From contig NZ_CP053073.1 in NCBI RefSeq assembly GCF_013003985.1, positions 992,001 through 1,056,000 on the forward strand: a stretch of 64,000 bases of DNA. Reading direction: 5' to 3'. Origin of the DNA: Usitatibacter palustris (GTDB taxonomy: Bacteria > Pseudomonadota > Gammaproteobacteria > Burkholderiales > Usitatibacteraceae). The first letter of the stretch is position 1; each line of letters opens with the position of its first letter. Below, one piece after another: positions 31,486-42,498 of this stretch. Below the pieces are notes generated by a model. That model ran no database searches. It was not told the DNA's origin and saw only the letters and a program-made list of their open reading frames with translations. A program made the translations under genes and the position numbers.

Positions 31486-33207
31486 TCAACTGAGCGGCCA
31501 CACCGTGGACAGGTACTTCCAGTTCACGAAGTAGTAGAGGACGAAGGACACGAGGAACACCATCGCGAGCGCGAACGTGCCCGGCGCGATCAGGCCCCAG
31601 GCGGCGGGCGTGCCGTGGCCCGTGGGAATCGCGGGTGCGGGTTCGGGCGGCGGCGCCATGCCGTCGCGCACCGCCACGCGCCGGGCGGCGGGAACGTCCA
31701 GGCGCTTGCCGAAGAAGATCGAGCCCACGGCGATGGCGATGTACATCCCTCCGCCCACGACCGCCGCGACGCCGGCTATCCCGGTCAGTCCCATCATCAG
31801 GAACGCCGCGCCCGGGAACTCGTGCGCGAGCGCGTTGCCCGCGAACGTGATGTCCCAGTGCCGGCGGGGAACGCCGAGCGTACCCGCGCCCATCATGAAG
31901 AGCGCGAAGACGCTCATGCCCAGGCCGAAGAGATACGGCTGCCACGCGGCCATCTTCGGGAACATGAGCTCGCGCCTGAAGAGCGTGGGGATGAGGAAGT
32001 AGGTGAGCGACATGAACGCGAGCGTGGTGCCGATCACGACCGTCGCGTGGAAGTGCCCGGGCACGTAGATCGTGTTGTGGATGAGCAGGTTCAACTGCTC
32101 GGTGCCCATCATCACGCCCGAGATGCCCCCGAGGAACCCGAAGCCGATGAGCGAGATGAACATGCCCGAGAAGATCGGGTTGCCCCACGGGGCCTTGCGC
32201 AGCCATTCGAACAGCCCGCGGGTGTAGCCCTTCTCGCGCTGCGCGACCTCGATCGCGCCGGGCACGGTGAGGCCATGGACCATCGAGGCGAGCACCGCGA
32301 GGTACATCGCATAGCTGGTGTTGAAGATCTTCCAGTTGGAGGTGAGGCCCGGGTCGGTGAGCAGGTGGTGCGCGCTCGCGAGCTGGAGGAAGAAGATGTA
32401 GAGGAGGAACGCGCCGCGCGAGACGCGCTCGGAAAGGGGCTTCGCGCCGAACACGATCGCCGCGATGGCATACCACACCGAGACGTGGGCGGAGACGTTG
32501 ATCTGCTGCGAGGAGTGGCCGAACGCCCACCACACCGTCTTGTACATGAGCGAATCGATGTGGTCGACCAGGCCCACCGACCAGAGGAAGGTCGGGATGA
32601 GGATGATCGCGCCCGAGGCGATGGTGAAGATCGCGATGATGCATGCGGTCGTCGCGCCGAAGGTCACCAGCGGGATCGAACCGTTGTAGGTCTTCTCGGC
32701 CTTGCCTACGGCGAGCGTGCCGAGGAAGACGAAGCAGGCGAGCAGGGCCCCGACCGCGAAGATGATGAGCCCCAGGTAGAACGCCCAGTGCGCGCCCATC
32801 GGCACGTAGGACGTGAACATCACGCTCGAATCGCCCTTGAAGACGGCGACGTTGTTCATCACCGCGCCCACGATCATCATCCAGAACGCGGCCCAGGCGA
32901 TGCGCGGTGTCGCGAGCCGGCACTTGAGCAGCGTGGAGGCCGCGAAGTAGAGCACCGCGATCTCGAAGAAGATGATCCAGAAGATCAGCATGTCGATCCC
33001 GTGCGCGGTGAGCACGAGGTAGAACCAGTCGGCGGGCAGCAGGTGCACCGCGGGCCAGCGCGTGAGCGTGACCAGGAGTGCGAGCACGCCGCCAAGCAGC
33101 AGGAACACCACGCCCGCCACGGCGTTCCACTTCATCAGTTTCTCGGCGGGCTCGTGGTAGACGAGGCCCGTGGACGGGCAGGTTCGGAAGTTGCGGTTCA
33201 CGGCCAT
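31486..33207 (-). CDS. Heme-copper oxidase-family subunit I with Gln in place of the catalytic Tyr (likely NO reductase)
   Basis: A 573-residue, roughly 12-13-helix protein. Metal ligands are complete: His69 (helix II heme), His231, His280 and His281 (CuB) and His385/His387 (PGHFHATV, hemes). At the position of the cross-linked Tyr of O2 reductases (GHPEVY) it reads GHSSQQ, so Gln235 replaces the Tyr. Loss of this Tyr is seen in heme-copper NO reductases, such as the eNOR and sNOR (NorS) classes. The N-terminal CPSTGLVYHEPAEKLMKW is distinctive. Its CuA subunit follows upstream at 33218. Function in NO reduction is inferred, not shown. Confidence 0.88.
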   Translation of the reverse strand: MAVNRNFRTCPSTGLVYHEPAEKLMKWNAVAGVVFLLLGGVLALLVTLTRWPAVHLLPADWFYLVLTAHGIDMLIFWIIFFEIAVLYFAASTLLKCRLATPRIAWAAFWMMIVGAVMNNVAVFKGDSSVMFTSYVPMGAHWAFYLGLIIFAVGALLACFVFLGTLAVGKAEKTYNGSIPLVTFGATTACIIAIFTIASGAIILIPTFLWSVGLVDHIDSLMYKTVWWAFGHSSQQINVSAHVSVWYAIAAIVFGAKPLSERVSRGAFLLYIFFLQLASAHHLLTDPGLTSNWKIFNTSYAMYLAVLASMVHGLTVPGAIEVAQREKGYTRGLFEWLRKAPWGNPIFSGMFISLIGFGFLGGISGVMMGTEQLNLLIHNTIYVPGHFHATVVIGTTLAFMSLTYFLIPTLFRRELMFPKMAAWQPYLFGLGMSVFALFMMGAGTLGVPRRHWDITFAGNALAHEFPGAAFLMMGLTGIAGVAAVVGGGMYIAIAVGSIFFGKRLDVPAARRVAVRDGMAPPPEPAPAIPTGHGTPAAWGLIAPGTFALAMVFLVSFVLYYFVNWKYLSTVWPLS

Positions 33208-33217
33208 CTCGGTCTCC

Positions 33218-33760
33218 TCACTTCACCACGTAGAGGCGGCTCACCATCGTGTGGTGGTTGATGCCGCAGTACTCGTTGCAGACGATCGAGTATTTCCCCG
33301 GTGCGGTCGGTGTCACCGTGAGGATGTGCTCGTAGCCGGGGTGGACCTGGATGTTGATGTTCTCGGGCTGCAGCGAGAAGCCGTGAAGCCAGTCCATCGA
33401 CATGAGGTGCAGGCGGTAGGTCTTGCCCGCCTCGAGCTCGAGCATCGGCCACCACTGCCACAGCCGCGCGATGAGGTAGACGTCGGAACCGGCGGGCGGA
33501 TGCACGACCGGGATCTTGAGGTCGGTCTCCTCGCGCACCTTGTGCTTCGCGACCATCTCGTCGGTCTTCTTCTGGAAGGCCTCGGGCGTGGTGCGGTAGG
33601 CCTCGTTGGCGAGGTTCTGTTTTCCGTAGATGTGCCAGTACGGCATCATGAAGAACATCACCATGCACCACACGAAGGCGATCAGGATCCAGAGCCCTTC
33701 GGTGCGGTCGAGCGGCTGCTTCCACCACAATCGGTTGCGCGGGGGTTCGATGGCGCTCAT
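33218..33760 (-). CDS. CuA-containing heme-copper subunit II
   Basis: A 180-residue protein with one N-terminal membrane helix and a cupredoxin domain. The full CuA set is present: His126 (DWLHGFSLQ), Cys161, Glu163, Cys165, His169 and Met172 (CNEYCGINHHTM). It is shorter than typical subunit II. An intact CuA means electrons enter from a cytochrome c or cupredoxin, unlike the quinol-type NOR at 45712. It lies 10 bp upstream of the subunit I gene and is NorY-like in position and size. Confidence 0.9.
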   Translation of the reverse strand: MSAIEPPRNRLWWKQPLDRTEGLWILIAFVWCMVMFFMMPYWHIYGKQNLANEAYRTTPEAFQKKTDEMVAKHKVREETDLKIPVVHPPAGSDVYLIARLWQWWPMLELEAGKTYRLHLMSMDWLHGFSLQPENINIQVHPGYEHILTVTPTAPGKYSIVCNEYCGINHHTMVSRLYVVK

Positions 33761-33773
33761 CGGGGGCCTCTCG

Positions 33774-33947
33774 TCACTTCGCCACGGGGATGTTCACGAT
33801 CTCCATCACGCCCCACACGATGTAGAGCACGGTGGGTAGCGCGACGCCCGCGAACAGGAGCAGGAAGGGGTTGTCGAGCAACTGCTGCATGGCGGGCACG
33901 GGCTCGTCTTCGGGGAGCTCGGGCGCGGTTCCGGTGTTTTCGCTCAT
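33774..33947 (-). CDS. Small membrane subunit at the head of the heme-copper operon
   Basis: A 57-residue protein with one membrane helix (LLLFAGVALPTVLYIVWGVM) and an acidic N-terminal tail (PELPEDEPVPAMQQLLDNP). It lies 13 bp upstream of the CuA subunit and is the promoter-proximal gene. Small one-helix subunits are common in heme-copper complexes; the exact match is unknown. The start ATG at 33947 is 76 nt from the FNR-type box at 34024. Confidence 0.75.
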   Translation of the reverse strand: MSENTGTAPELPEDEPVPAMQQLLDNPFLLLFAGVALPTVLYIVWGVMEIVNIPVAK

Positions 33948-34023
33948 CGCGATCTCCGTTGTCGTGAGTTCACGCCGCCGTACCAGCGGCAGCGAATCGT
34001 CCGGCGGCCAGCGGGGCGGCGCC

Positions 34024-36680
<2,657 letters not shown>

Positions 36681-36682
36681 CC

Positions 36683-37000
36683 ATGCAACAAGCCAAGCAC
36701 TATCTCGTTTCGATAGCCGCGGTCGCGGCGGCCCTCGTGTGCGCGCCCGCCGGCGCCGACGAGAAACTCGCGAAGGACAAGGGCTGCACTGCCTGCCACG
36801 CGGTGGGCAAGAAGCTCGTGGGCCCGGACTACGCCGAGGTCGCGAAGAAGTACAAGGCCGACAAGGACGCGAATGCCAAGCTCGTGGCGAGCATCCTGAA
36901 GGGCAGCACCGGCAAATGGGGGCAGATCCCGATGCCGGCCAACACGAAGGTGTCGGAAGACGAGGCGAAGAAGCTCGCCGGGTGGGTCCTTACGCGCTGA
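36683..37000 (+). CDS. nirM: Cytochrome c551 (nitrite reductase electron donor)
   Basis: A 105-residue periplasmic protein with a signal peptide (cleavage near PAGA-DEKL), one heme motif GCTACHAV and the class I cytochrome c551 pattern LVGPDYAEVAKKY with methionine ligand in WGQIPMPANT. It donates electrons to NirS. It lies 2 bp after the hemerythrin stop. Its 3' end overlaps the convergent DNR-like gene by 11 bp. Confidence 0.92.
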   Translation: MQQAKHYLVSIAAVAAALVCAPAGADEKLAKDKGCTACHAVGKKLVGPDYAEVAKKYKADKDANAKLVASILKGSTGKWGQIPMPANTKVSEDEAKKLAGWVLTR

Positions 37001-37700
37001 CCTGCGCGCCGAAGGCCTGCAGGCGCGCGGGGTCGAGGATCTCGAGCGTGCGGCCCTCGATGCGCAGGAGGGATTCGTCCTGCAGCTCGTGGAGGATGCG
37101 CGAGAAGTATTCGGGCGTGAGGTTGAGGCGCGAGGCGACGAGGGATTTCTGGGCGGGAAGCGTGACGCGCCCGCCGCCTTCGTCCTCGAGGCTCACCAGG
37201 TAGCCGATCACGCGCTGGGTCGCGGAGTGCAGCGTGAGCGACTCGACGTCCTTCACCAGCATGTGCAGGCGCCAGGAAAGCCCGGCGAGCATGCGCCGCG
37301 CGAGGCGCGGGTCGCGTTCGAGCTCGGCGTCGAGGACGGACTTGTCCACGTGCAGCAGCAGCGAGTCGACCAGGGCCGTGGCCGAAACGACGTAGGGGCG
37401 GTCGGTGAACATCAGCGCTTCGCCGAAGGTCATGCCCGGCCCGATGATCTCGACCACTTTCTCGGCGCCGGCCGCGGTGCCCACCGAGAGCTTCACCTGA
37501 CCGAACACCACGATGTGGAAGCCCACGCACGGATCGCCGCGCTGGAAGAGCAGGCGGCCGCGTTCGACGCGGATCTCCGTCGTGCCCGCGACGATGCGCT
37601 CGAGGTTGTCCGGGGGGACGTCCTTGAAGAGCGGGGCGTGCGCGAGCAGGTCGATCGTGCGGCCCGGGCGGCGCGACGGAAATTGAACTGGTATATGCAT
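36990..37700 (-). CDS. dnr: DNR/NNR-type Crp-Fnr regulator
   Basis: A 236-residue Crp/Fnr protein without the N-terminal cysteine cluster. Effector domain 1-150, HTH LVASRLNLTPEYFSRILHEL with E, S and R in FNR-like spacing. DNR proteins of denitrifiers bind heme and sense NO; this one sits beside nirS, which fits. The start is the ATG at 37700 (MHIPVQF); the open frame runs further upstream through the FNR box. The box centred 33 nt upstream suggests auto- or FNR-dependent control. Confidence 0.88.
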   Translation of the reverse strand: MHIPVQFPSRRPGRTIDLLAHAPLFKDVPPDNLERIVAGTTEIRVERGRLLFQRGDPCVGFHIVVFGQVKLSVGTAAGAEKVVEIIGPGMTFGEALMFTDRPYVVSATALVDSLLLHVDKSVLDAELERDPRLARRMLAGLSWRLHMLVKDVESLTLHSATQRVIGYLVSLEDEGGGRVTLPAQKSLVASRLNLTPEYFSRILHELQDESLLRIEGRTLEILDPARLQAFGAQVSA

Positions 37701-37733
37701 CGGCCCATTGTCGGTGCCGGCGCGCCGGGGGAT

Positions 37734-37747
37734 TTGAGCCGGATCAA
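37734..37747. promoter_or_regulatory. FNR/DNR-type box exactly midway between dnr and the TonB receptor
   Basis: TTGAGCCGGATCAA, one mismatch from the consensus. It is exactly 33 nt from the dnr ATG (minus) and 33 nt from the receptor GTG (plus). Possible -10 elements are GACAAT (37707-37712, minus) and CAGGAT (37769-37774, plus). Confidence 0.8.
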
Positions 37748-37780
37748 CTGTCGGCGCCGGGCGGGCCCCAGGATGGGAGC

Positions 37781-39973
37781 GTGTACTTACCATTCCTGGT
37801 CTTTGCCCTGATTCCCGGGGCTACAAGCACGCCGGCGGCACCGGTTCCCATGGACAAGATCCTCGTGACCTCGGTGGCGAGCCGCGTGGCCGAGGCCATC
37901 GAGGCCACGCCCGCGACGGTGAGCGTGATCGAGCGCGAGGAGCTCGACCGCACGCTTTCGCATGACCTGCGCGACGCGCTTCGCTACGAGCCCGGCGTGT
38001 CGATCGAGAATTCGGCCACGCGCTTCGGCCTGGGCAACATCGCGATCCGCGGCCTGGATGGAAACCGCGTGTTGATGATGCAGGACGGCATCCGCATGCC
38101 CGACCACTTCCGGATCGGGAGCTTCTCGAACGCCAATCGCAATCCGCTCGACCTGGGGCTCGTCTCGCGCATCGAGATCCTTCGCGGGCCAGGTTCCGCG
38201 CTCTACGGTTCGGATGCGCTCGCGGGCGTGGTGTCGATCAGCACGATCGATCCGCGCGACGTGCTCGCTCGCGGCGCGACCGCGGCGGGCGCGATCGACG
38301 CGGGCTACGCGCAAGCCGATCGCTCGTGGTCGGAGCTCGGTGCGGGCGCTTTTCGCTTCGGGGGTGTGGAGGCGCTGGTTGCCGCGAGCCGCGCCGAGGG
38401 CCACGAGCGCGAGAACCAGGGAAGCTCCGACACCGTGGGGGCGACGCGCACCACGCCCAATCCGCAGGACACGAGCTCGACCGCGATGCTCGCGAAGGTG
38501 GTCGTGCCCCTCGATAGCGGGCGCTGGCGCTTCACCTTCGATCGCTACGAGCGCGATGTCGCGACCGACGTGCGGTCGCTCAACCCGCAATCCGTGAAGA
38601 CCGTGACCCTCGTTGCGGACGATCGCGCCGAGCGCAGCCGCTTCAGCATCGACGGCGACGCCGCGGGTCCGGGCTTCGTCGATCGCCTCTCGTGGCTCGC
38701 GTACCGCCAGGAAGCGAAGACCACGCAGGACACTTTCGAGGAGCGCGCCAACACCACGGCGCAGTGCCTCTCGGCCAACGGCACCGTGCGCTGCCGGCGC
38801 GAGGCGCGCTTCACCTTCGGCCAGGAGGAAACAGGCTTCACGCTGATCGGCGAGAGCCTCGCCGGACGCCACAAGCTCGTCTACGGCGTCGAAGGCGCGC
38901 GCCTCGACACCGAAGAGAAGCGCGACGGCCGGCAGGTGAATCTCAACACCGGTTCCATCACCAACGTCGTCGGCACCGACATCTTCCCGACGCGCGACTT
39001 TCCCAACACGCAGGTGGAGCGCGTGGGCGCGTTCGTGCAGGACGAGATCACGCTCGATCCCGTGCGGCTCATTCCCGCGCTGCGCTACGACCGCTACGAA
39101 ACGAAGCCCGAGCCCGACGACCTCTACACCGCGTCCAATCCCGGGCGGCAAGTAGTCTCGCTCTCGGACGATGCGTGGTCGCCCAAGCTCGGCGCGCTCT
39201 GGTCACTCACGCCGCGCACGACCCTTTCCCTGCAACTCGCCGCGGGCTTTCGCGCGCCGCCCTATGCGGACGCGAACGTGGGGCTTTCGAACCTGCCGCT
39301 CGGTTACGCGGTGATCGCCAATCCGGACCTGGAGCCCGAGCGAAGCCGCGGGATCGAGTTCGGCGTGCGCGGCCGGCATGAAGCGCTGGACTATTCGCTC
39401 ACGGCGTACCGCACCGACTACCACGATCTCATCATCACGCGCGCGCCGCTGCCGTGCCCGGGTGACCCGCGCTGCGTGCCGGGCGCGCCGATCACCTTCC
39501 AGTCGCAGAACGTCACGAAGGCGCGCATCGAAGGCCTCGAAGCGCGCGCCGAGGCGCGGCTGGCACCCGGCTGGACCGCGCGCGCGGGTGCAGCGTGGAG
39601 CCGCGGCGACGATCTTTCGAAGGGCGTGCCGCTCAACGCGGTCGAGCCCGCGAAGATGGTGGCCGGCCTTGCCTGGGAGCTGCCGACGGGAAAATGGGGC
39701 GGCGAACTCGTCGTCACCCACGCTGCCGAAAAGAGTCGCATCGACGCTTCCGCTGGGGTGCTCGTGCCGTCGCCGTCGTACACCATCGCCGACCTCACCG
39801 GATTCGTGCGGCTGGGCGGGCAGGTGACCGTGCACGCGGGCATCTTCAACCTCTTCGACCGCAAGTACTGGTGGTGGTCCGACATGAAGTCCGTGACCAA
39901 TCCCGGCGCGAGCTTCGACCGCTACACGCAGCCCGGCCGCAACGCGAGCGTGTTGGTGAAATGGCGGTTCTAG
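37781..39973 (+). CDS. TonB-dependent outer-membrane receptor (heme/hemoglobin-type)
   Basis: A 730-residue protein: short signal peptide, TonB-box-like DKILVTSVAS, plug domain with RGLDGNRVLMMQDGIRMPDH and ILRGPGSALYGSDALAGVVS, and a 22-strand barrel ending NASVLVKWRF with C-terminal Phe. The plug wording and NLFDRKYWWWSD region resemble hemoglobin/heme receptors; the substrate is inferred. It begins with GTG 37781 preceded by GGGAG. A heme uptake role would suit an organism loading many cytochromes in denitrification. Confidence 0.85.
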   Translation: MYLPFLVFALIPGATSTPAAPVPMDKILVTSVASRVAEAIEATPATVSVIEREELDRTLSHDLRDALRYEPGVSIENSATRFGLGNIAIRGLDGNRVLMMQDGIRMPDHFRIGSFSNANRNPLDLGLVSRIEILRGPGSALYGSDALAGVVSISTIDPRDVLARGATAAGAIDAGYAQADRSWSELGAGAFRFGGVEALVAASRAEGHERENQGSSDTVGATRTTPNPQDTSSTAMLAKVVVPLDSGRWRFTFDRYERDVATDVRSLNPQSVKTVTLVADDRAERSRFSIDGDAAGPGFVDRLSWLAYRQEAKTTQDTFEERANTTAQCLSANGTVRCRREARFTFGQEETGFTLIGESLAGRHKLVYGVEGARLDTEEKRDGRQVNLNTGSITNVVGTDIFPTRDFPNTQVERVGAFVQDEITLDPVRLIPALRYDRYETKPEPDDLYTASNPGRQVVSLSDDAWSPKLGALWSLTPRTTLSLQLAAGFRAPPYADANVGLSNLPLGYAVIANPDLEPERSRGIEFGVRGRHEALDYSLTAYRTDYHDLIITRAPLPCPGDPRCVPGAPITFQSQNVTKARIEGLEARAEARLAPGWTARAGAAWSRGDDLSKGVPLNAVEPAKMVAGLAWELPTGKWGGELVVTHAAEKSRIDASAGVLVPSPSYTIADLTGFVRLGGQVTVHAGIFNLFDRKYWWWSDMKSVTNPGASFDRYTQPGRNASVLVKWRF

Positions 39974-40257
39974 CCGAGCCCGAGGTCGAGGTCACGCGCA
40001 TCGCCGTCTGGGAATGCGTGGGCTGCGGACGCATCGATCATCCGCGGCCGTGCGTCGGGATCTGCCGCGATCGCAAGGCCGAGTACGTTCCCGCCGAAGA
40101 GCATGATGCGGCTATCGCCGCGGCGCGGGGCGAGGCGGCGGCGCTGCGCGAAGTCGTGGAGCGCATCGCGCTCACGACGCCGCGTGCCGGCGGGTGGGAA
40201 GCCACCTACATCGCACTGCAGGCGCGGGCGCGCGAACTTCTGGCAAGGATCGGTTAG
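39961..40257 (+). CDS. Small CxxC protein following the TonB receptor
   Basis: A 98-residue cytoplasmic protein with a compact four-cysteine patch (ECVGCGRIDHPRPCVGICRD), probably a metal site such as a zinc ribbon or an iron-sulfur site, followed by a helical region. Its start ATG (39961) lies 13 bp inside the receptor gene end. The family is not recognised. The coupling suggests a partner role with the receptor, for example in heme or metal handling. Confidence 0.7.
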   Translation: MAVLAEPEVEVTRIAVWECVGCGRIDHPRPCVGICRDRKAEYVPAEEHDAAIAAARGEAAALREVVERIALTTPRAGGWEATYIALQARARELLARIG

Positions 40258-40264
40258 GAGAAGC

Positions 40265-40882
40265 ATGTACGCAGGCGAGCGATTCAACGGTTACACCCAC
40301 CTAGCGGGGGCGGTGCTCGCGCTGGCGGGGGCCATCGCGCTCATCGTCGCCGCGTCGCTGCGCGCCGATCCCTGGCGCATCGTCGCCTTCTCGATCTACG
40401 GTACGTCGCTGGTGCTGCTCTACGTCGTTTCCACGCTGTACCACAGCGTGCGCGGCCCGGCGAAGAGCGTCTTCCGCAAGCTCGACCACTGCGCGATCTA
40501 CGTGTTGATCGCGGGCACCTACACGCCCTTCACGCTGGTGACGCTCAACGGACCGTGGGGCTGGACGCTCTTCGGGATCGTGTGGGGGCTCGCGGTGATC
40601 GGTATCGTCCAGGAGTTGACGCTCGCGAAGGGTGCGCGCGCCTCGTCACTGGTGATTTACCTGCTCATGGGCTGGCTCGCGCTCGTCGCGGTGGCCCCGC
40701 TCGTCACGGCGATCTCGCTCGAGGGCCTCGCGTGGCTCGCGGCCGGCGGCGCGATCTATACCCTGGGCATCGTCTTCTACATCTTCGACGAGCGCTACCG
40801 GCACTGGCACGGGATCTGGCATCTCTTCGTGATGGGTGGCAGCGGCGTGCACTACGCCGCGATTGCGTTGTTCGTCGCCTGA
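40265..40882 (+). CDS. Hemolysin III / TrhA family membrane protein
   Basis: A 205-residue, seven-helix protein of the progestin-adipoQ receptor-like (hemolysin III) family. Signature: ERFNGYTHLAGAVLA, STLYHSV, LDHCAIYVLIAGTYTP and the C-terminal HLFVMGGSGVHY, which hold the zinc ligands. In bacteria these proteins affect membrane energetics and lipid homeostasis; 'hemolysin' is a historical name. It starts 7 bp after the CxxC gene. Its 3' end overlaps the convergent decarboxylase by 31 bp. Confidence 0.9.
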   Translation: MYAGERFNGYTHLAGAVLALAGAIALIVAASLRADPWRIVAFSIYGTSLVLLYVVSTLYHSVRGPAKSVFRKLDHCAIYVLIAGTYTPFTLVTLNGPWGWTLFGIVWGLAVIGIVQELTLAKGARASSLVIYLLMGWLALVAVAPLVTAISLEGLAWLAAGGAIYTLGIVFYIFDERYRHWHGIWHLFVMGGSGVHYAAIALFVA

Positions 40883-42498
40883 GGGGCGCGGGCGCCGGCG
40901 AAGCGGCGCAAGGTCTCCGAGAGGGCGTCGGGCGCAAGGCGAACGTCGAGCAAGTGGAACTGTCCCCGGTCGCTCGCGGCGCTGCCCAGCGCGAGCTGCA
41001 GATCGTGGCGCGTCTCGATCCGCCACCCACGTCCGCCGAGCGCGTTCGCGCACGCGGCGAAGTCCCACGTGCCCAGCTCCGCGTAGCGCGCGCCGGGACG
41101 AAACGCCGAGAGCATCCTCCAGCCGCTGTTGTTGAGCACCACGACGATGGGATCCCATCCGTAGCGGCGGCAATGCCCCAGCTCCCAGCCGGTCATCTGG
41201 AACGCGCCGTCGCCCACGAGCACGAGGGGCCGGCGTCCGGTGGTCGCCTGGATGCCCAGGGCCGCCGGCACGGCGAACCCCATCGTCGCGTAGTAGCCGG
41301 GCGCGACGTAGTCGGTCGGTTCCAGGTCGAGCCCCGTGAACAAGCTGTCGCCCACGTCGGCGGACACCGGGAAGCGCCCGTGCTCGGCCATCAGGTCGTT
41401 GATCCCGGCGGCGATGTCGACGGGTGTGACGGCGCGCGCGTCGTCGGCGAGGCCGTGCGGCGGATGCGCGGTCTCGACACGGCGAGCGTCCGAGAGGCGG
41501 GGGGCGCGTGCGAGAAGGGCCGTGACCAGCGCGCCGAGCGGAATGTCCGGATACGCATGGTGCGAGAGCCTCACGCAGCCGTCGAGCGCGTGGATGGCGT
41601 GGCGCAGGTCCACGCGCGTGGGCGAGACGCCGAAGTTGGTGTCGGAGACGATCACGCCCAGCAGGAGCAGCGCGTCGGATTCCTCGACCAGCGCGCTCAC
41701 CGCGCCATCGCCGGCGGCGCCGAGGTAGGTGCCGGCCAGCGGCGCGTCGCTCGAGGCGAGCAGGCCCCGGCCCAGGAAGCTCGTGACGACCGGGATCGCC
41801 AGTGTGCGGGCGAGGCGTGCGACCTCGGCCTCGAGCCCGAAACGCCGCACTTCAACGCCCACCATCAGCACGGGGCGCCGCGCGGCGGCGAGGCGCGCGA
41901 GGACCTCGTCGGCGCAGGCGGCGATGGCTTCGGCGTCGGGCTCCGCGTCGGGGAGCCGCGCAATGGCGGCGCAAGGCGCGTCGAATAGGTCGCGCGGCAC
42001 CTCGAGGTACACGGGCCGCGATAGCCGCCGCGCCGAAGCGAGCACGCGCGCGACCTCCGCGGGCGCGCGCGCAGGATCGTCGAGGCATGCCTGGTCGCAG
42101 GTGATCTCGCGGAAGATGGCGAGCTGCGAATCGAACCGCTTGGCCTGGTGGTGCACGAGCAGGCCGCCGGTACGCTCGCCGGACGCGGGCGCGCCGGACA
42201 CCACGACCACGGGCGCCTTTTCGGCGTAGGAGCCGGCAATCGCGTTCACGACGTTCAGCGCGCCGGCTCCGTAGGTCACGGCGAGCACCGAGGGCGCGCC
42301 GCGGATGCGCGCGGACGCGTCGGCCGCGAAGGCCACGGACGGCTCGTGCGAGAGCGTGTAGAGCGGCAGCGCCGCATGGCGCTCGAGCTCGTCGAAGAAG
42401 GAAAGCGCGAAGTCGCCGGGAATGCCGAAGACCTCGGTCGCGCCGTGCGCGCGAAAGGCGGCGATCAGGGCCGCGGCGAGCGTCGTGGGCTCGTTCAG
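40852..42498 (-). CDS. Thiamine-diphosphate 2-oxoacid decarboxylase (indolepyruvate/phenylpyruvate decarboxylase-like)
   Basis: A 548-residue protein with the three TPP-enzyme domains. N-terminal GIPGDFALSFFDELE, catalytic Glu in SHEPSVAFAADA and the TPP motif GDGAFQMTGWELGHCRRYGW followed by NNSGW. No ATG, GTG or TTG is near the expected start. A CTG at 42498, seven bases after GGAG and overlapping the ubiT TGA as CTGA, fits the family N-terminus. It is the last gene after ubiUVT and its role with ubiquinone synthesis is unknown. Substrate prediction is by similarity only. Confidence 0.85.
   Translation of the reverse strand: MNEPTTLAAALIAAFRAHGATEVFGIPGDFALSFFDELERHAALPLYTLSHEPSVAFAADASARIRGAPSVLAVTYGAGALNVVNAIAGSYAEKAPVVVVSGAPASGERTGGLLVHHQAKRFDSQLAIFREITCDQACLDDPARAPAEVARVLASARRLSRPVYLEVPRDLFDAPCAAIARLPDAEPDAEAIAACADEVLARLAAARRPVLMVGVEVRRFGLEAEVARLARTLAIPVVTSFLGRGLLASSDAPLAGTYLGAAGDGAVSALVEESDALLLLGVIVSDTNFGVSPTRVDLRHAIHALDGCVRLSHHAYPDIPLGALVTALLARAPRLSDARRVETAHPPHGLADDARAVTPVDIAAGINDLMAEHGRFPVSADVGDSLFTGLDLEPTDYVAPGYYATMGFAVPAALGIQATTGRRPLVLVGDGAFQMTGWELGHCRRYGWDPIVVVLNNSGWRMLSAFRPGARYAELGTWDFAACANALGGRGWRIETRHDLQLALGSAASDRGQFHLLDVRLAPDALSETLRRFAGARAPQATNNAIAA

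Noticed and set aside
31171-33261. A 696-codon plus-strand frame over the subunit I gene
   Set aside because: Translation is His/Arg/Glu-rich without a fold; the opposite strand encodes a clear heme-copper subunit I.
31486-33760. Reading the subunit I/II pair as an aa3-type O2 oxidase
   Set aside because: The catalytic Tyr is replaced by Gln, there is no subunit III, and the neighbours are denitrification genes.
40265-40882. Calling the hemolysin III family protein a toxin
   Set aside because: The family is a conserved membrane receptor-like group; the name is historical.
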